The notes beneath the pieces were generated by a model. That model had not been told where the DNA came from, made no database searches, and worked only from the letters and a program-made list of their open reading frames with translations. A stretch of DNA of 64,000 nucleotides, taken from the NCBI GenBank assembly GCA_013112535.1, contig JABFGI010000004.1, forward strand, positions 62,001 through 126,000. Direction: 5' to 3'. Below, piece by piece: positions 9,770 to 18,457 of this stretch (positions within the stretch are counted from its first letter, which is position 1; each line of letters starts with the position of its first letter). The translations under genes were made by a program, and so were the position numbers. The stretch comes from Pseudomonadota bacterium (GTDB lineage Bacteria > Pseudomonadota > Gammaproteobacteria > Eutrophobiales > Eutrophobiaceae).

Positions 9770-11051
9770 CACTGGCAATTTCGCGGGCAGCAGCAAGCAA
9801 TGCTAACCGGGCGATAACACCATACGTATAAAAACGATTCTGACGACAATCTGCATCCTGTACCGGATCAGGTGAAATACAACAATCATCGAATGCTAAT
9901 GGTTCAAAACGCATGCCTGGTGCATTCAGATTCTGGCTAGCTGAGCGTTTTCCGTGCACACGATAAAAACCGCCAACGACTTGATGATCCAGCATATAAA
10001 CAACCGGTTCGGCCACAGTATTTTCATCACCCCAGGTTTCATGCGTATAGACGCCTTCCTGAATAATGACTTTACTTACTTTTTGTCCTTCTTTTGTCGT
10101 TGCCATTTTTGTCCTTTCTTTTCGATTCAATTCGGTAATTTCATCAGCACTACGTATTGTCATCACACCCATGCCATAAGTACCGGCATCGGCTTTGACC
10201 ATAACAAATGGTTCACACTCGACTTCATGTTCATCGTATTTTGTTTTTATTGCGCTCAATAAAGATTCGACATTTTTTGATAGACAATCAACGCCTTCAC
10301 GTTTCATAAAATCGACTTCACCACAATTTCGAAACATTGGATCAATAAGCCAGGGGTCAATATCAATTAAAGCAGCAAACTCCTGTGCTACTCGTTGATA
10401 AAAAGTAAAGTGACCGGATTTCAATCGTGCCGACCAACCCAGACTCATAGGCGGAGTGATAACCTGTTCAATATTGTCTAGTATTTCCGGTTTACCTGTT
10501 GAGAGATCATTATTGAGTAAAATAAGATCCGGATTGAAGTCACCGACAACAATACGATCTTGATCTCGTTGTATTGTTTCCAGTAAAACAGATCGTGAAG
10601 ACTTCAAATCAACCTGCATGGGACTATCAATATCCGGCATCAAGCTACCAATACGTGTTTCAAAGCCTGCTTTTTCTATCATCGATTGCAAACTGGCTAT
10701 ATTCTCCAGGTAAAATAAATTACGCGTATGGTTTTCAGGAATAATTAAAATTTTATCAACTGGTTGATTAATATGTTCCACTCCCATTTGTATAGCCTGG
10801 ATACACAATGCTTCGAAAGCTGGATTCAGGTTATTAAATCCGGCAGGAAACAGATTTGTATCAATCGGGGCAATTTTATAACCCGCGTTGCGTAAATCGA
10901 CAGAAGCGTAAAATGGTGCTTTCGTTTCTCGCCATGCGTTTCTAAACCAGGTCTCAATTGCAGCCTGGTTATCGAGCATTAAGCGCTCCAGATTCTGGAA
11001 AGGCCCGGTTAGAGCCGTAGTAAGATGAGGCACTGTTGCTATTTCATTCAT
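9762..11051 (-). CDS. gshA: Glutamate-cysteine ligase (GshA, non-enterobacterial type)
   Basis: 429 residues. It resembles the proteobacterial glutamate-cysteine ligase family first modelled on Acidithiobacillus, distinct from E. coli GshA. Visible marks are FYASVDLRNAGYKIAPIDTN near 47-66, a Glu/Asp-rich nucleotide-binding half with FVMVKADAGTYGMGV around 290, and QEGVYTHETWGDENTVAEPV near 340. It makes gamma-glutamylcysteine, the first step of glutathione synthesis, in the cytosol. gshB is not in the window. It is a single gene, 64 bp downstream of rsmE on the same strand, so the two may be cotranscribed. Confidence 0.88.
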   Translation of the reverse strand: MNEIATVPHLTTALTGPFQNLERLMLDNQAAIETWFRNAWRETKAPFYASVDLRNAGYKIAPIDTNLFPAGFNNLNPAFEALCIQAIQMGVEHINQPVDKILIIPENHTRNLFYLENIASLQSMIEKAGFETRIGSLMPDIDSPMQVDLKSSRSVLLETIQRDQDRIVVGDFNPDLILLNNDLSTGKPEILDNIEQVITPPMSLGWSARLKSGHFTFYQRVAQEFAALIDIDPWLIDPMFRNCGEVDFMKREGVDCLSKNVESLLSAIKTKYDEHEVECEPFVMVKADAGTYGMGVMTIRSADEITELNRKERTKMATTKEGQKVSKVIIQEGVYTHETWGDENTVAEPVVYMLDHQVVGGFYRVHGKRSASQNLNAPGMRFEPLAFDDCCISPDPVQDADCRQNRFYTYGVIARLALLAAAREIASAT

Positions 11052-11115
11052 ATGCTAAGAATATACTGGTTATGACTTTATAGTAGAAGTTTATTACATA
11101 TAAGACTGAATAGTC

Positions 11116-11847
11116 TTAATTCAAGTCACCCCAGAGCTGTTGAGCATTGCTTAACGCACTCACAACGGCAGTTTCGGCCCTCAATATTCTCGGTCCCAGA
11201 CTGACAGGCATTGCCCCTGCTTCTATTGCTTCATCCACTTCAGTCTCACTAAAACCACCTTCGGGACCAATTATTAAGGTGAGTTGATTATTAATCGGCG
11301 TAATTGCAGGCATTGATTGTTGGCAACCTGGTTGTAAAATTAAACGCGTTTTTGTCTTATCCATAACTAAACACTTACTAAATGAAACCGGTAGCTGCAG
11401 TTGAGCTAATCTGTTTCTACCGCATTGTTCTGTTGCGCTAATAATAATATTTTGCCAATGCATCATTTTATTATTCAGGCGGTCATCTCTTAACTTCACA
11501 TTACTAAATTCGGACATAACCGGAATAACGCTATTGACACCAAGTTCAACTGCTTTTTGAATGGAATAATCCATTTGTTGACCGCGAGCGACAGCCAGAC
11601 ATAAAGTGATCTTCAATGATGATTCGTTATCAACCTGATGCAATTCTTTGATTTCAACTTCGGCATTCTTTTTCGTCAACGCAATTATTGTTGCATCGAA
11701 TTCATTTCCGCTATCGTTAAATAATTTTACTGCATCACCAACATGCATTCTAAGCACATGAGTAAGGTGATGAACCTTGTCTCGTGGTATAGAAACAGAC
11801 TCACCGGCTGATAACGGTATATCAATAAAAAGACGTGGAATTCTCAT
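11116..11847 (-). CDS. rsmE: 16S rRNA (uracil(1498)-N(3))-methyltransferase RsmE
   Basis: 243 residues, the usual size. An N-terminal PUA-like domain (MRIPRLFIDIPL, then HHLTHVLRMHVGD) precedes a SPOUT methyltransferase domain whose knotted SAM site shows LTLIIGPEGGFSETEV and SLGPRILRAETA. It methylates U1498 of 16S rRNA. In many gammaproteobacteria it is next to gshB; here the neighbour is gshA. Confidence 0.96.
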   Translation of the reverse strand: MRIPRLFIDIPLSAGESVSIPRDKVHHLTHVLRMHVGDAVKLFNDSGNEFDATIIALTKKNAEVEIKELHQVDNESSLKITLCLAVARGQQMDYSIQKAVELGVNSVIPVMSEFSNVKLRDDRLNNKMMHWQNIIISATEQCGRNRLAQLQLPVSFSKCLVMDKTKTRLILQPGCQQSMPAITPINNQLTLIIGPEGGFSETEVDEAIEAGAMPVSLGPRILRAETAVVSALSNAQQLWGDLN

Positions 11848-11933
11848 GAACTATTTTACTCATGCTCATTTAATGTTGTCGGTTTCTGCGTATGATAATA
11901 CACTTTATCGATAATCATTATTATACGAGCAAC

Positions 11934-12380
11934 ATGATTAATAATATAAAAACCTATTTTGAAGATTTATTTCAGAATAAAGAAGAGCAAACACAACAAA
12001 AACATACTGTCGAATTGGCGAGCACTGCATTAATGATTGAAATCAGCCTGGCGGATGACCACATACATGAAGAGGAACGACATGTAATTAATAATCTGTT
12101 GAAAGATCGTTTTAACTTGAATGAAAGTGAACTCGATGAATTAGTCGAGTTGGCAGAGAAAGAAGTCGATCATGCTGTTTCATTATATGAATTTACTCGA
12201 CTTCTGAATGAAACCTTATCAATGCCGGATAAAATTGGCATTATTGAAAACTTATGGCATGTCGCATATGCTGACTCTAATCTGGATAAGTATGAAGAAT
12301 ACTACATCAGAAAGGTAGCTGATTTACTCTATATTTCCCACGCAGACTTTATCCAATCTAAATTAAAAGCTGCTGAATAA
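11934..12380 (+). CDS. TerB-family (tellurite-resistance-like) protein
   Basis: 148 residues from the chosen ATG at 11934 (MINNIKTYFEDLF). A longer reading from 11892 would add 14 residues that do not resemble the family. All-helical TerB-like fold with the acidic pattern LMIEISLADDHIHEEERHVI and a second copy AYADSNLDKYEEYYIRKVADLL, which in this family bind divalent metal. No signal peptide, so cytosolic. The biological role of stand-alone TerB-like proteins is not established; the tellurite name is historical. Confidence 0.82.
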   Translation: MINNIKTYFEDLFQNKEEQTQQKHTVELASTALMIEISLADDHIHEEERHVINNLLKDRFNLNESELDELVELAEKEVDHAVSLYEFTRLLNETLSMPDKIGIIENLWHVAYADSNLDKYEEYYIRKVADLLYISHADFIQSKLKAAE

Positions 12381-12387
12381 ACAGACT

Positions 12388-12843
12388 TTACATTTTCGGT
12401 TCAAGCATTAATTGGATTAACTGATCTTCCAGTTCAATACGTGTTGCAAGTTCTTCACCTAATACAGATACATCTTGAGGGAAGTGTTCAAGCTCCCTGT
12501 TCTCATTATCCGGGTTATATTTTTCTTCAAAGGCTAATGCAATTTGAGTGGACTGTTCTATACGAGGATAAACTTCCATCGCCAGGTCTGAAATAGCTTT
12601 ACGACGCTCCCTGCCTTCAGAAATACGGTCGTACAAACCAAAATGCCCAGCAGCGATATAATCAACCAAAACCTGTACAAACTCTTCTAAATCAGTTACT
12701 AAGCGCTCTGATTCTTTATGAGAACTGTCTGATGAAACTTCCAGTAGCAGTGTTAATAACTGATTCCTTTCTTTAAGCATGTGTTGAATCAGTTCCTGAC
12801 TACCACCACGCCTCTCCTGAACTTCACTTAGCTGCTCTTTCAT
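12388..12843 (-). CDS. rsd: Rsd/AlgQ-family anti-sigma-70 regulator
   Basis: 151 residues, all helical, aligning by eye with E. coli Rsd. Shared elements are a start like LTERVRGS (here VQERRGGSQELI), EFVQVLVDYIAAGHFGLYDRI matching FCQSLVDYLSAGHFSIYERI, and a C-terminus LGEELATRIELEDQLIQLML matching IGEALEARFVLEDKLILLVL. Rsd binds sigma-70 region 4 in stationary phase and frees core polymerase for other sigma factors. It is monocistronic, converging on the TerB-like gene 8 bp away. It is notable alongside 6S RNA at 62.7 kb, the other sigma-70 holoenzyme modulator in this window. Confidence 0.85.
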   Translation of the reverse strand: MKEQLSEVQERRGGSQELIQHMLKERNQLLTLLLEVSSDSSHKESERLVTDLEEFVQVLVDYIAAGHFGLYDRISEGRERRKAISDLAMEVYPRIEQSTQIALAFEEKYNPDNENRELEHFPQDVSVLGEELATRIELEDQLIQLMLEPKM

Positions 12844-13132
12844 TCAATATCCGCCTATGCCTATTAAGAATTAGATCCATTTTTGCATCATTATTATTAT
12901 GGCTGCCAGAATCATGCCACCACTCTATTAATGACATAATGCCACGACTAACACGCCCGTCAACCGCTACATTTAACAAAAATAGCAATTATGCTATCTG
13001 TCTGTAAATCCACTATATTTTTTAAATTCTGTATCGGATAAACTGCCTGAGATGTTGACAAAAACCGAGTATCGCCATAAAACAGTTCTCCATAAATATA
13101 ATACCTGATCAAAAAAAATTAAAATCAATAAC

Positions 13133-14629
13133 ATGGAAATACCAGGTTATAGAATAGACAAAGAAATTGGCAAGGGAGGGATGGCAACCGTTTACCTTGC
13201 CGTTCAGGAATCCCTTGAACGTTCTGTCGTCCTGAAAATACTGGATAGAGTTCAACGTTCTGCTTCTGAAGAAATGACCCAGCGTTTTGTCGATGAAGGT
13301 CGCATCGTTGCATCACTGCATCACCCAAATATCGTTACTATATTTGATATCGGTCTGGCTGGTGAAGATTTATACATTTCTATGGAATATGTGCAAGGCG
13401 GCGATTTAAAAAAACGTATGGAATCACATGTCCCGGCAAAAGTTGCACTGGATATTATTTCAAAGATCGGTTCAGCGCTGGATAGCGCACATGCACATAA
13501 CGTCATTCATCGAGATGTCAAACCGGCAAATATACTTTTTCGGCAAGACGGCACTCCTTTGCTTACTGATTTCGGTATAGCCAAACAAACAGACTTTGAT
13601 AAAGACCTGACTTCAACGGGTATATTTTTAGGCAGTCCTAACTATGTCAGTCCGGAACAGGCTGACGGTAAAACGGTTGATGGTCGATCTGATATATACA
13701 GCCTTGGCTGCATTCTTTATGAAATGTTAACCGGCTACAAACCTTATCATTCAGACTCTGTCATCGATATTGTCATACAGCATAAAACCTCACCCGTCCC
13801 AAAACTCCCCGAAAAATTTGAAATTTATCAATCCTTATTAAACAGGATGATGGCCAAGAATCTGGATGAGCGATTTGCAAATGCTCAAGAGATGCTTAAA
13901 AGCCTGGAAAAACTACAAGCTTTAGATGATAGCGGAAGTAATGAATTGACGCCTGATTTTGATATTACAGGCCATACACCAAAAGAAGATAAAACCAAAA
14001 AGACAATGAAAAAATCGAACATTGTCTTGATTTCGTTATTAATTCTCTCAGCAATATTCTTTTTTGGATTGCAGTTTGTTGAAATAAGACTAAAAAGTTC
14101 GGAAGCACGAATTGATAAAGCTACGACAGCCAGTGCATTACCAACAACCATGATTAGCACAACTAGTAATATTGCACAGCAAACTTTAGAAACCGTAAAT
14201 AATAAACCAATAACAGAAGAAAATGAAAACCCACCTGTGTCTGAAGAATCAGATATTGTTGAAAAACCGGCAGAACCAGCCGCACCCGCTTCTGAACAGG
14301 TTACACGCGCATTAGCATGGTTGGGCAAGCAAAGTCTCGATGAATTTAAATTAACTTATCCTCCCAAAGATAACGCTTACTATTACTTTTCAAGGTTATT
14401 AGAACTGGAACCTGATAATCGAGCTGCTTATGAAGGAATATTGGCCATTGCCGAACGTTATGTGATTCTGGCGGAGCGGTCACTTGCGAATAACGAACTT
14501 GAAAAAACACGAACCTATATTGAAATAGGATTACAAATTGACCCTGGAAATGAAGCACTACTTTCTTTACAAAACTTGTTAAGCAACCAAAAAACAGGTT
14601 TCTGGCAAACACTAAAATCTTTTTTCTAG
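13133..14629 (+). CDS. Membrane Ser/Thr protein kinase (PknB-like)
   Basis: 498 residues. The Hanks-type kinase domain (about 5-260) is complete: glycine loop GKGGMATVY (13-21), Lys35 in VVLKIL, catalytic HRDVKPAN with Asp128, DFG at 146-148, a GSPNYVSPEQ activation segment and DGRSDIYSLGCILYEMLTG. One membrane helix lies near 287-307, then a Glu/Pro/Thr-rich linker and a C-terminal outer domain of about 110 residues with helical TPR-like character (YYYFSRLLELEPDNRAAYEGILAI). The outside domain is presumably a sensor. No ribosome binding site is visible. It sits beside the pilus region, and no PP2C phosphatase gene is adjacent. Kinase activity is secure by motif; targets unknown. Confidence 0.9.
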   Translation: MEIPGYRIDKEIGKGGMATVYLAVQESLERSVVLKILDRVQRSASEEMTQRFVDEGRIVASLHHPNIVTIFDIGLAGEDLYISMEYVQGGDLKKRMESHVPAKVALDIISKIGSALDSAHAHNVIHRDVKPANILFRQDGTPLLTDFGIAKQTDFDKDLTSTGIFLGSPNYVSPEQADGKTVDGRSDIYSLGCILYEMLTGYKPYHSDSVIDIVIQHKTSPVPKLPEKFEIYQSLLNRMMAKNLDERFANAQEMLKSLEKLQALDDSGSNELTPDFDITGHTPKEDKTKKTMKKSNIVLISLLILSAIFFFGLQFVEIRLKSSEARIDKATTASALPTTMISTTSNIAQQTLETVNNKPITEENENPPVSEESDIVEKPAEPAAPASEQVTRALAWLGKQSLDEFKLTYPPKDNAYYYFSRLLELEPDNRAAYEGILAIAERYVILAERSLANNELEKTRTYIEIGLQIDPGNEALLSLQNLLSNQKTGFWQTLKSFF

Positions 14630-14651
14630 GAAAATGATTGCACAATACTTT

Positions 14652-15179
14652 TTATTCAAGTGCTTGTTTAGCGCTTTCAGTCTGCGCTGCTTCCCAATCA
14701 GCAATTATTGCGCGTAGTTCATCCATATCTTTTCCTGTTGCTTCTTCGTCTTTATTTTCTTCTGTTTTATCATCTGGAAATAATGCATCGGTAATGAGTT
14801 CAACAACCGATTCTCGCTGATTGATATTTTCGTTATCTAATTCTTCATCAGTATCAGCACTTTTCTTTTTGAATTGTTGTTTCATTTCCTGCGCTTTTGC
14901 CATTTTTTCCTTGGCTTTCTGCCGATCTTCTTCTCCGAGAACAAACGCCTCCTGTCGCATGCGTTGACGTATTTCTTCATCAACTTCGACAGCTGTATCA
15001 TCTATTAATCGGCCGTTATCGAATACAAAAACTCTGGGGCCTCCAGTAGCACTTCTATACCAGGCTGGAGGCTTACCGGATAACTGTGTCGTTTCCACAC
15101 CCGGTTCCACCCATTGATACATTCGAGCTTCAACAACGACCGTTGTTAAGGAAAAAGCTAATATCAAAATAATTCGCAT
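14652..15179 (-). CDS. DUF4124-like exported protein
   Basis: 175 residues with a signal peptide (1 to about 18) followed directly by MYQWVEPGVETTQLSGKPP, the usual start of DUF4124-type proteins, where a Tyr-x-Trp strand follows the export signal. The rest is charged and probably coiled coil (about 65-130: EEIRQRMRQEAF, EEDRQKAKEKMAKAQEMKQQFKKK), then an acidic tail. Periplasmic; function unknown. It converges on the kinase gene 22 bp away and is transcribed in the same direction as the ABC ATPase. Confidence 0.7.
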   Translation of the reverse strand: MRIILILAFSLTTVVVEARMYQWVEPGVETTQLSGKPPAWYRSATGGPRVFVFDNGRLIDDTAVEVDEEIRQRMRQEAFVLGEEDRQKAKEKMAKAQEMKQQFKKKSADTDEELDNENINQRESVVELITDALFPDDKTEENKDEEATGKDMDELRAIIADWEAAQTESAKQALE

Positions 15180-15290
15180 AATTTCTGAACCAGAGTTATT
15201 TGTTAATTATATGTTAAATATAGGCTAAACGTATTTTTATACAATATTAAAGATGTTCCTGTTAGTTGATTTTAGTACCAGATATGAGAT

Positions 15291-16016
15291 TTAGTCATCA
15301 ACACCAATACATTTTAAATAGGCATATTCCAGACTCTCCGCATGAAACTGTTCACAACATTCGTATGGGGAACCGTTAAAACATATTTCACCATTGTGAA
15401 GAATAACAATACGATCGCAAATACTCTCAACATCAGCTAATAAATGCGTACTAAAAAAAAGCGTTTTTCCTGTTTCCTTCAAACTGTTCAGATGTCGTTT
15501 CAAATATGCGCGTGCTTTCGGATCAAGCCCACTCATAGGCTCATCAAATAATAGCATTGGTCTTTGGCTTAAAAAACATGATGCCAAACCCAGTTTTTGT
15601 GCCATGCCTTTTGAGTACTGCCGAACAGATTTTTTTAATGCGGAAAGTTCCAGATCCAGAACTTTAAAAATTTCTTCTATATCAGCTTGTTCTAATTCAA
15701 CCTGGTTCAACTCAGCCATATAGGATAAAAAATCTTTTCCGGTTAAGTAATAAGGTGGTAAAAACTTTTCCGGAAGAAACGATAAGGATTGTCGTGATGA
15801 TGTTTCTCTATGTGATTGACCAAAAATTTCAATCTCGCCGGTTTTGGTTGAAATAAAATCAAGCACCGATTTTATTAAGGTCGTTTTACCGGCACCATTT
15901 ATTCCTACTAAACCAATATACTCGCCTTGTTCAACCGATAAATTAATATCCGTCAATACGGCGTGTTTCCCATAGTGTTGGTTTAGTTGTTTAATATTAA
16001 GTGCTAATTCAGCCAT
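15291..16016 (-). CDS. ABC transporter ATP-binding protein
   Basis: 241 residues, one nucleotide-binding domain. Walker A GINGAGKTTL is near 38-47, the signature is the variant RQYSKGMAQKLGLA, Walker B is PMLLFDEPMSGLDP, and the switch His is in FFSTHLLADVE. The class matches Nos/Ccm/gliding-type exporters with short ABC-2 permeases. A matching ABC-2 permease is encoded at 19193-19969, but the two are separated by the pilin, cyclase and a helical protein gene. They probably form one exporter; the substrate is unknown. Confidence 0.9.
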   Translation of the reverse strand: MAELALNIKQLNQHYGKHAVLTDINLSVEQGEYIGLVGINGAGKTTLIKSVLDFISTKTGEIEIFGQSHRETSSRQSLSFLPEKFLPPYYLTGKDFLSYMAELNQVELEQADIEEIFKVLDLELSALKKSVRQYSKGMAQKLGLASCFLSQRPMLLFDEPMSGLDPKARAYLKRHLNSLKETGKTLFFSTHLLADVESICDRIVILHNGEICFNGSPYECCEQFHAESLEYAYLKCIGVDD

Positions 16017-16088
16017 TTGTTATATTTTTGTTTTACCAGAATATCGCTATTACTAAACATCCATAAACTTACATTACATCCTTTACAT

Positions 16089-16117
16089 AAAAATGCCCGC
16101 AATTGCGGGCATTTTTA
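16089..16117 (-). terminator. Rho-independent terminator of the solitary pilin gene
   Basis: Perfect dyad AAAATGCCCGCAATTGCGGGCATTTTT in a 29 bp span: GC-rich stem ATGCCCGCAA/TTGCGGGCAT with a T run on either strand, so it could work both ways. It lies 22 bp beyond the pilin stop on the minus strand and before the ABC ATPase gene, isolating the pilin transcript. Confidence 0.88.
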
Positions 16118-16138
16118 TTAACATCCAGGAGTCAGGTT

Positions 16139-16915
16139 TTAGTAAACAAAAACCTGTGGACAATCTTGAAAATCATCAAAAATATCGTAGATATCTGTGG
16201 CTACGCCAGTACCTGCCGCGTTACCTGCGGTAACAACGGCTGCTCCCGTGGTACAACCCGCAACTTGAGACACGAACTCGATTGCATCAAATGTAGTTCC
16301 GCCACCCGCAGCGGTAGCAGGAGTCGTCATACGTAATACACCAGTATTTGGTAAACCATCATCAATTTTAACATCTAGTTCCCGAGCAATATTAACGGGT
16401 ACATTACGTCCCATATGTAAATTTAAACGTATTGAAGCAGTTCCGGTATAACCGGCATTGCGTGTCAATACCAATGGACCGTTAAACGCATTAAAAGGAC
16501 CAACCTGATTTGCGGCATAAGCTGCTTCAGAAGCCGGGACTGCGGTAGCAGGTGTAAATCCACCACCAAGAAATTGAGACCGTGCTAATTGCTCCCATAC
16601 TGCTGCCGCTTCTTCCAACGTATTATCAAGTTGACCATTACCATCTGTTGCTGATGCAGCAGCAGGTAAATTTACAGTCACACCGAGTGCCTGTGTAGCA
16701 TTTGTTGAAGGAAAATCGCCGGGAACCTGGCGATAACGATCGATAAAACCATAATAAGCCGCCTGTATACCGGAGTTTTGATCTGCCAGGTTTCGCACGC
16801 GAGCACTATTAATTAGTTCCTGACCTTTTAAGATACCACCCAATAACAAGCCAATAATGACCAATACGATGGCTATCTCGACTAATGTAAAACCTTTTTG
16901 ATTATTGATTTTCAT
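16139..16915 (-). CDS. Type IV pilin-like protein (solitary, probably abundant)
   Basis: 258 residues. Class III signal MKINNQKG|FTLVEIAIVLVIIG: cleavage after Gly8, Glu at mature +5, then the hydrophobic alpha-1 spine. The globular part is Ala/Gly/Thr-rich with GQELINSARVRNLADQNSGIQAAYYGFIDRYRQVPGDFPS, a pattern shared with many pseudopilins, and Cys residues near the C-terminus (CTTGAA and FQDCPQ) that could make the pilin disulfide loop. A GGAG ribosome site lies 9 nt before ATG. The gene is monocistronic, between a sigma-54-like promoter and a strong terminator, unlike the pseudopilins inside the operon. This suggests a highly expressed main subunit of the apparatus; that is inference. 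Confidence 0.85.
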   Translation of the reverse strand: MKINNQKGFTLVEIAIVLVIIGLLLGGILKGQELINSARVRNLADQNSGIQAAYYGFIDRYRQVPGDFPSTNATQALGVTVNLPAAASATDGNGQLDNTLEEAAAVWEQLARSQFLGGGFTPATAVPASEAAYAANQVGPFNAFNGPLVLTRNAGYTGTASIRLNLHMGRNVPVNIARELDVKIDDGLPNTGVLRMTTPATAAGGGTTFDAIEFVSQVAGCTTGAAVVTAGNAAGTGVATDIYDIFDDFQDCPQVFVY

Positions 16916-16964
16916 TTTTCTATTTCTCCGTAAACGAACTTTTTGCTAGTGTTAAATATATTAA

Positions 16965-16980
16965 GGCATGGATCATGCCA
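16965..16980 (-). promoter_or_regulatory. Sigma-54-type promoter candidate for the pilin gene
   Basis: The minus strand reads TGGCATGATCCATGCC: GG (16979-16978) and GC (16967-16966) are exactly 10 nt apart, with TGGCA at -24 and ATGC at -12. A start near 16954 would give a leader of about 38 nt. A sigma-54 activator gene lies at 36429-37871. The site is also a near-perfect palindrome (GGCATG-ATC-CATGCC), so a repressor operator is an alternative. Confidence 0.5.
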
Positions 16981-17064
16981 AACCATTAACTAATTGATTA
17001 TTAATAGAATAATATAATATTGTTAAAGTTAATTATTAAAAACGTGATGACTTATCAACATTAC

Positions 17065-17080
17065 TGTCGAGATATCGACA
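17065..17080. promoter_or_regulatory. Inverted repeat, possible upstream activator site
   Basis: TGTCGA-GATA-TCGACA, 6 bp arms with a 4 nt spacer, about 110-125 bp upstream of the predicted pilin start and about 75-90 bp upstream of a weaker sigma-54-like site before the cyclase gene. A second perfect 8 bp palindrome, GTCTAGAC, is at 17087-17094. The position is typical of enhancer sites for sigma-54 activators. No binding protein can be assigned from sequence. Confidence 0.35.
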
Positions 17081-17200
17081 ATTCAAGTCTAGACGGTTCT
17101 ACAATAGTCATGACCAATATGATAACTTGGTATAAAAATCGCTCGATATAATAAAAACTTGAATTTATCGCAATATTTATAACATCTCTGTCCATCAAGA

Positions 17201-18454
17201 ATGCTCAAAATATCAAAAATTAGCATAATAAAAATATCGATTATCTTTTTCGTATTCATTATTTTTCTTTGTGGTGCGACGGGTCTAATTGAAATCACAA
17301 TTAGTCAAAACCCTATATTCAGTATTAATAGTAAATTATTTAATGCATCCGGTAATTATAATCTGGCATTAAACACTATAATCCTTAGTAATGAATTTAC
17401 CTTATTATTGTTTTCAGGTTTATTGCTTACCGTTGCTTTACCGATACTTTCACCTTTAAAAGCCTTCCTGTTAACCGGTGTATTACTTTCGTTGACGGTT
17501 GTTATAGCCTCCTACAAAACTAACGTTGGCTTGATACCCCTGGAATATTGTTTTTTAACCATACTGGTTATTTATATTGTTAATGTATTAATCAGTTACG
17601 TGATTGAAATACATTCCAAACAAAAACTGATGGAATCATTCGGTCAATACATTCCTCCTCATCTGGTCAATGAACTTAGCCGATTACCGAAGGAACTTTC
17701 TCTGGAAGGTGAATCGAGAACACTCACGGTTTTCTTTTGTGATTTATTACATTTCACCAGTATTTCTGAGGAACTAAATCCTAAACAGTTAAATAGATTG
17801 CTTAATGAGTATTTCACTGTCATGACAGAGATATTATTCAAACATGAAGGAACCATCGATAAATATATTGGTGATGCCATTATGGCTTTCTGGAATGCAC
17901 CAACAGAACAGATAGCACATGCGCAACGTTCTGTTGAAGCAGCACTGGAAATGGATCTGGCTATAAAAGAACTTGCTAAAACGTTTATTAATCGTGGTTG
18001 GCCGGGGCCTATGATGGGTATTGGTATTAATACAGGTAGAGCAAATGTCGGTAATATGGGTTCTAAATACCGCATGACTTATACGGCTATTGGCGATGCT
18101 GTTAATCTTGCATCCCGAATTGAATCTCTTACCAGAACGTATAACGTTCCCATTATTATCAGCGAACATACACACAGACAATTAAAAGGAATAAGTTGCA
18201 GAGAACTTGATACAGTACAGGTTCGTGGCAAAAAACATTTAACACGAATTTTTCAACCATTAGGATATGAAGAAGAAGTGGGAGGCAGGCTAAAAGAAAA
18301 ATTAATTTTACATGCTGAAGCGATAGAGCTTTATCATGATAAGAAATACAAAAACGCAAGTCGTCTTTTTAAAGAACTTTATAAACTGGATAGAACAGAT
18401 AGCTATTATAAAGTAATGCTAAAAAAGATAATTGATAAACAAAATAACTTTTAG
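17201..18454 (+). CDS. Membrane class III adenylate cyclase
   Basis: 417 residues. About four membrane helices (13-31, 64-82, 86-104, 115-137) precede the linker FGQYIPPHLVNEL seen in CHASE2-type cyclases, but the large periplasmic CHASE2 domain is missing; only about 35 residues are outside. The catalytic domain is complete: metal-binding Asp181 in VFFCDLLHFTSISE and Asp225 in DKYIGDAIMAFW, Lys221 and Thr295 as adenine-selecting residues, then AIGDAVNLASR with Asn302 and Arg306 for transition-state binding. So cAMP is the likely product. A helical C-terminal tail (about 365-410) is TPR-like. It is divergent from the pilin gene. Confidence 0.88.
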   Translation: MLKISKISIIKISIIFFVFIIFLCGATGLIEITISQNPIFSINSKLFNASGNYNLALNTIILSNEFTLLLFSGLLLTVALPILSPLKAFLLTGVLLSLTVVIASYKTNVGLIPLEYCFLTILVIYIVNVLISYVIEIHSKQKLMESFGQYIPPHLVNELSRLPKELSLEGESRTLTVFFCDLLHFTSISEELNPKQLNRLLNEYFTVMTEILFKHEGTIDKYIGDAIMAFWNAPTEQIAHAQRSVEAALEMDLAIKELAKTFINRGWPGPMMGIGINTGRANVGNMGSKYRMTYTAIGDAVNLASRIESLTRTYNVPIIISEHTHRQLKGISCRELDTVQVRGKKHLTRIFQPLGYEEEVGGRLKEKLILHAEAIELYHDKKYKNASRLFKELYKLDRTDSYYKVMLKKIIDKQNNF

Positions 18455-18457
18455 TTA

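Noticed and set aside
17126..17145. Second GG-N10-GC (sigma-54-like) element facing the cyclase gene
   Set aside because: The -12 half (TCGCT) is poor; kept only as a remark in the promoter finding.
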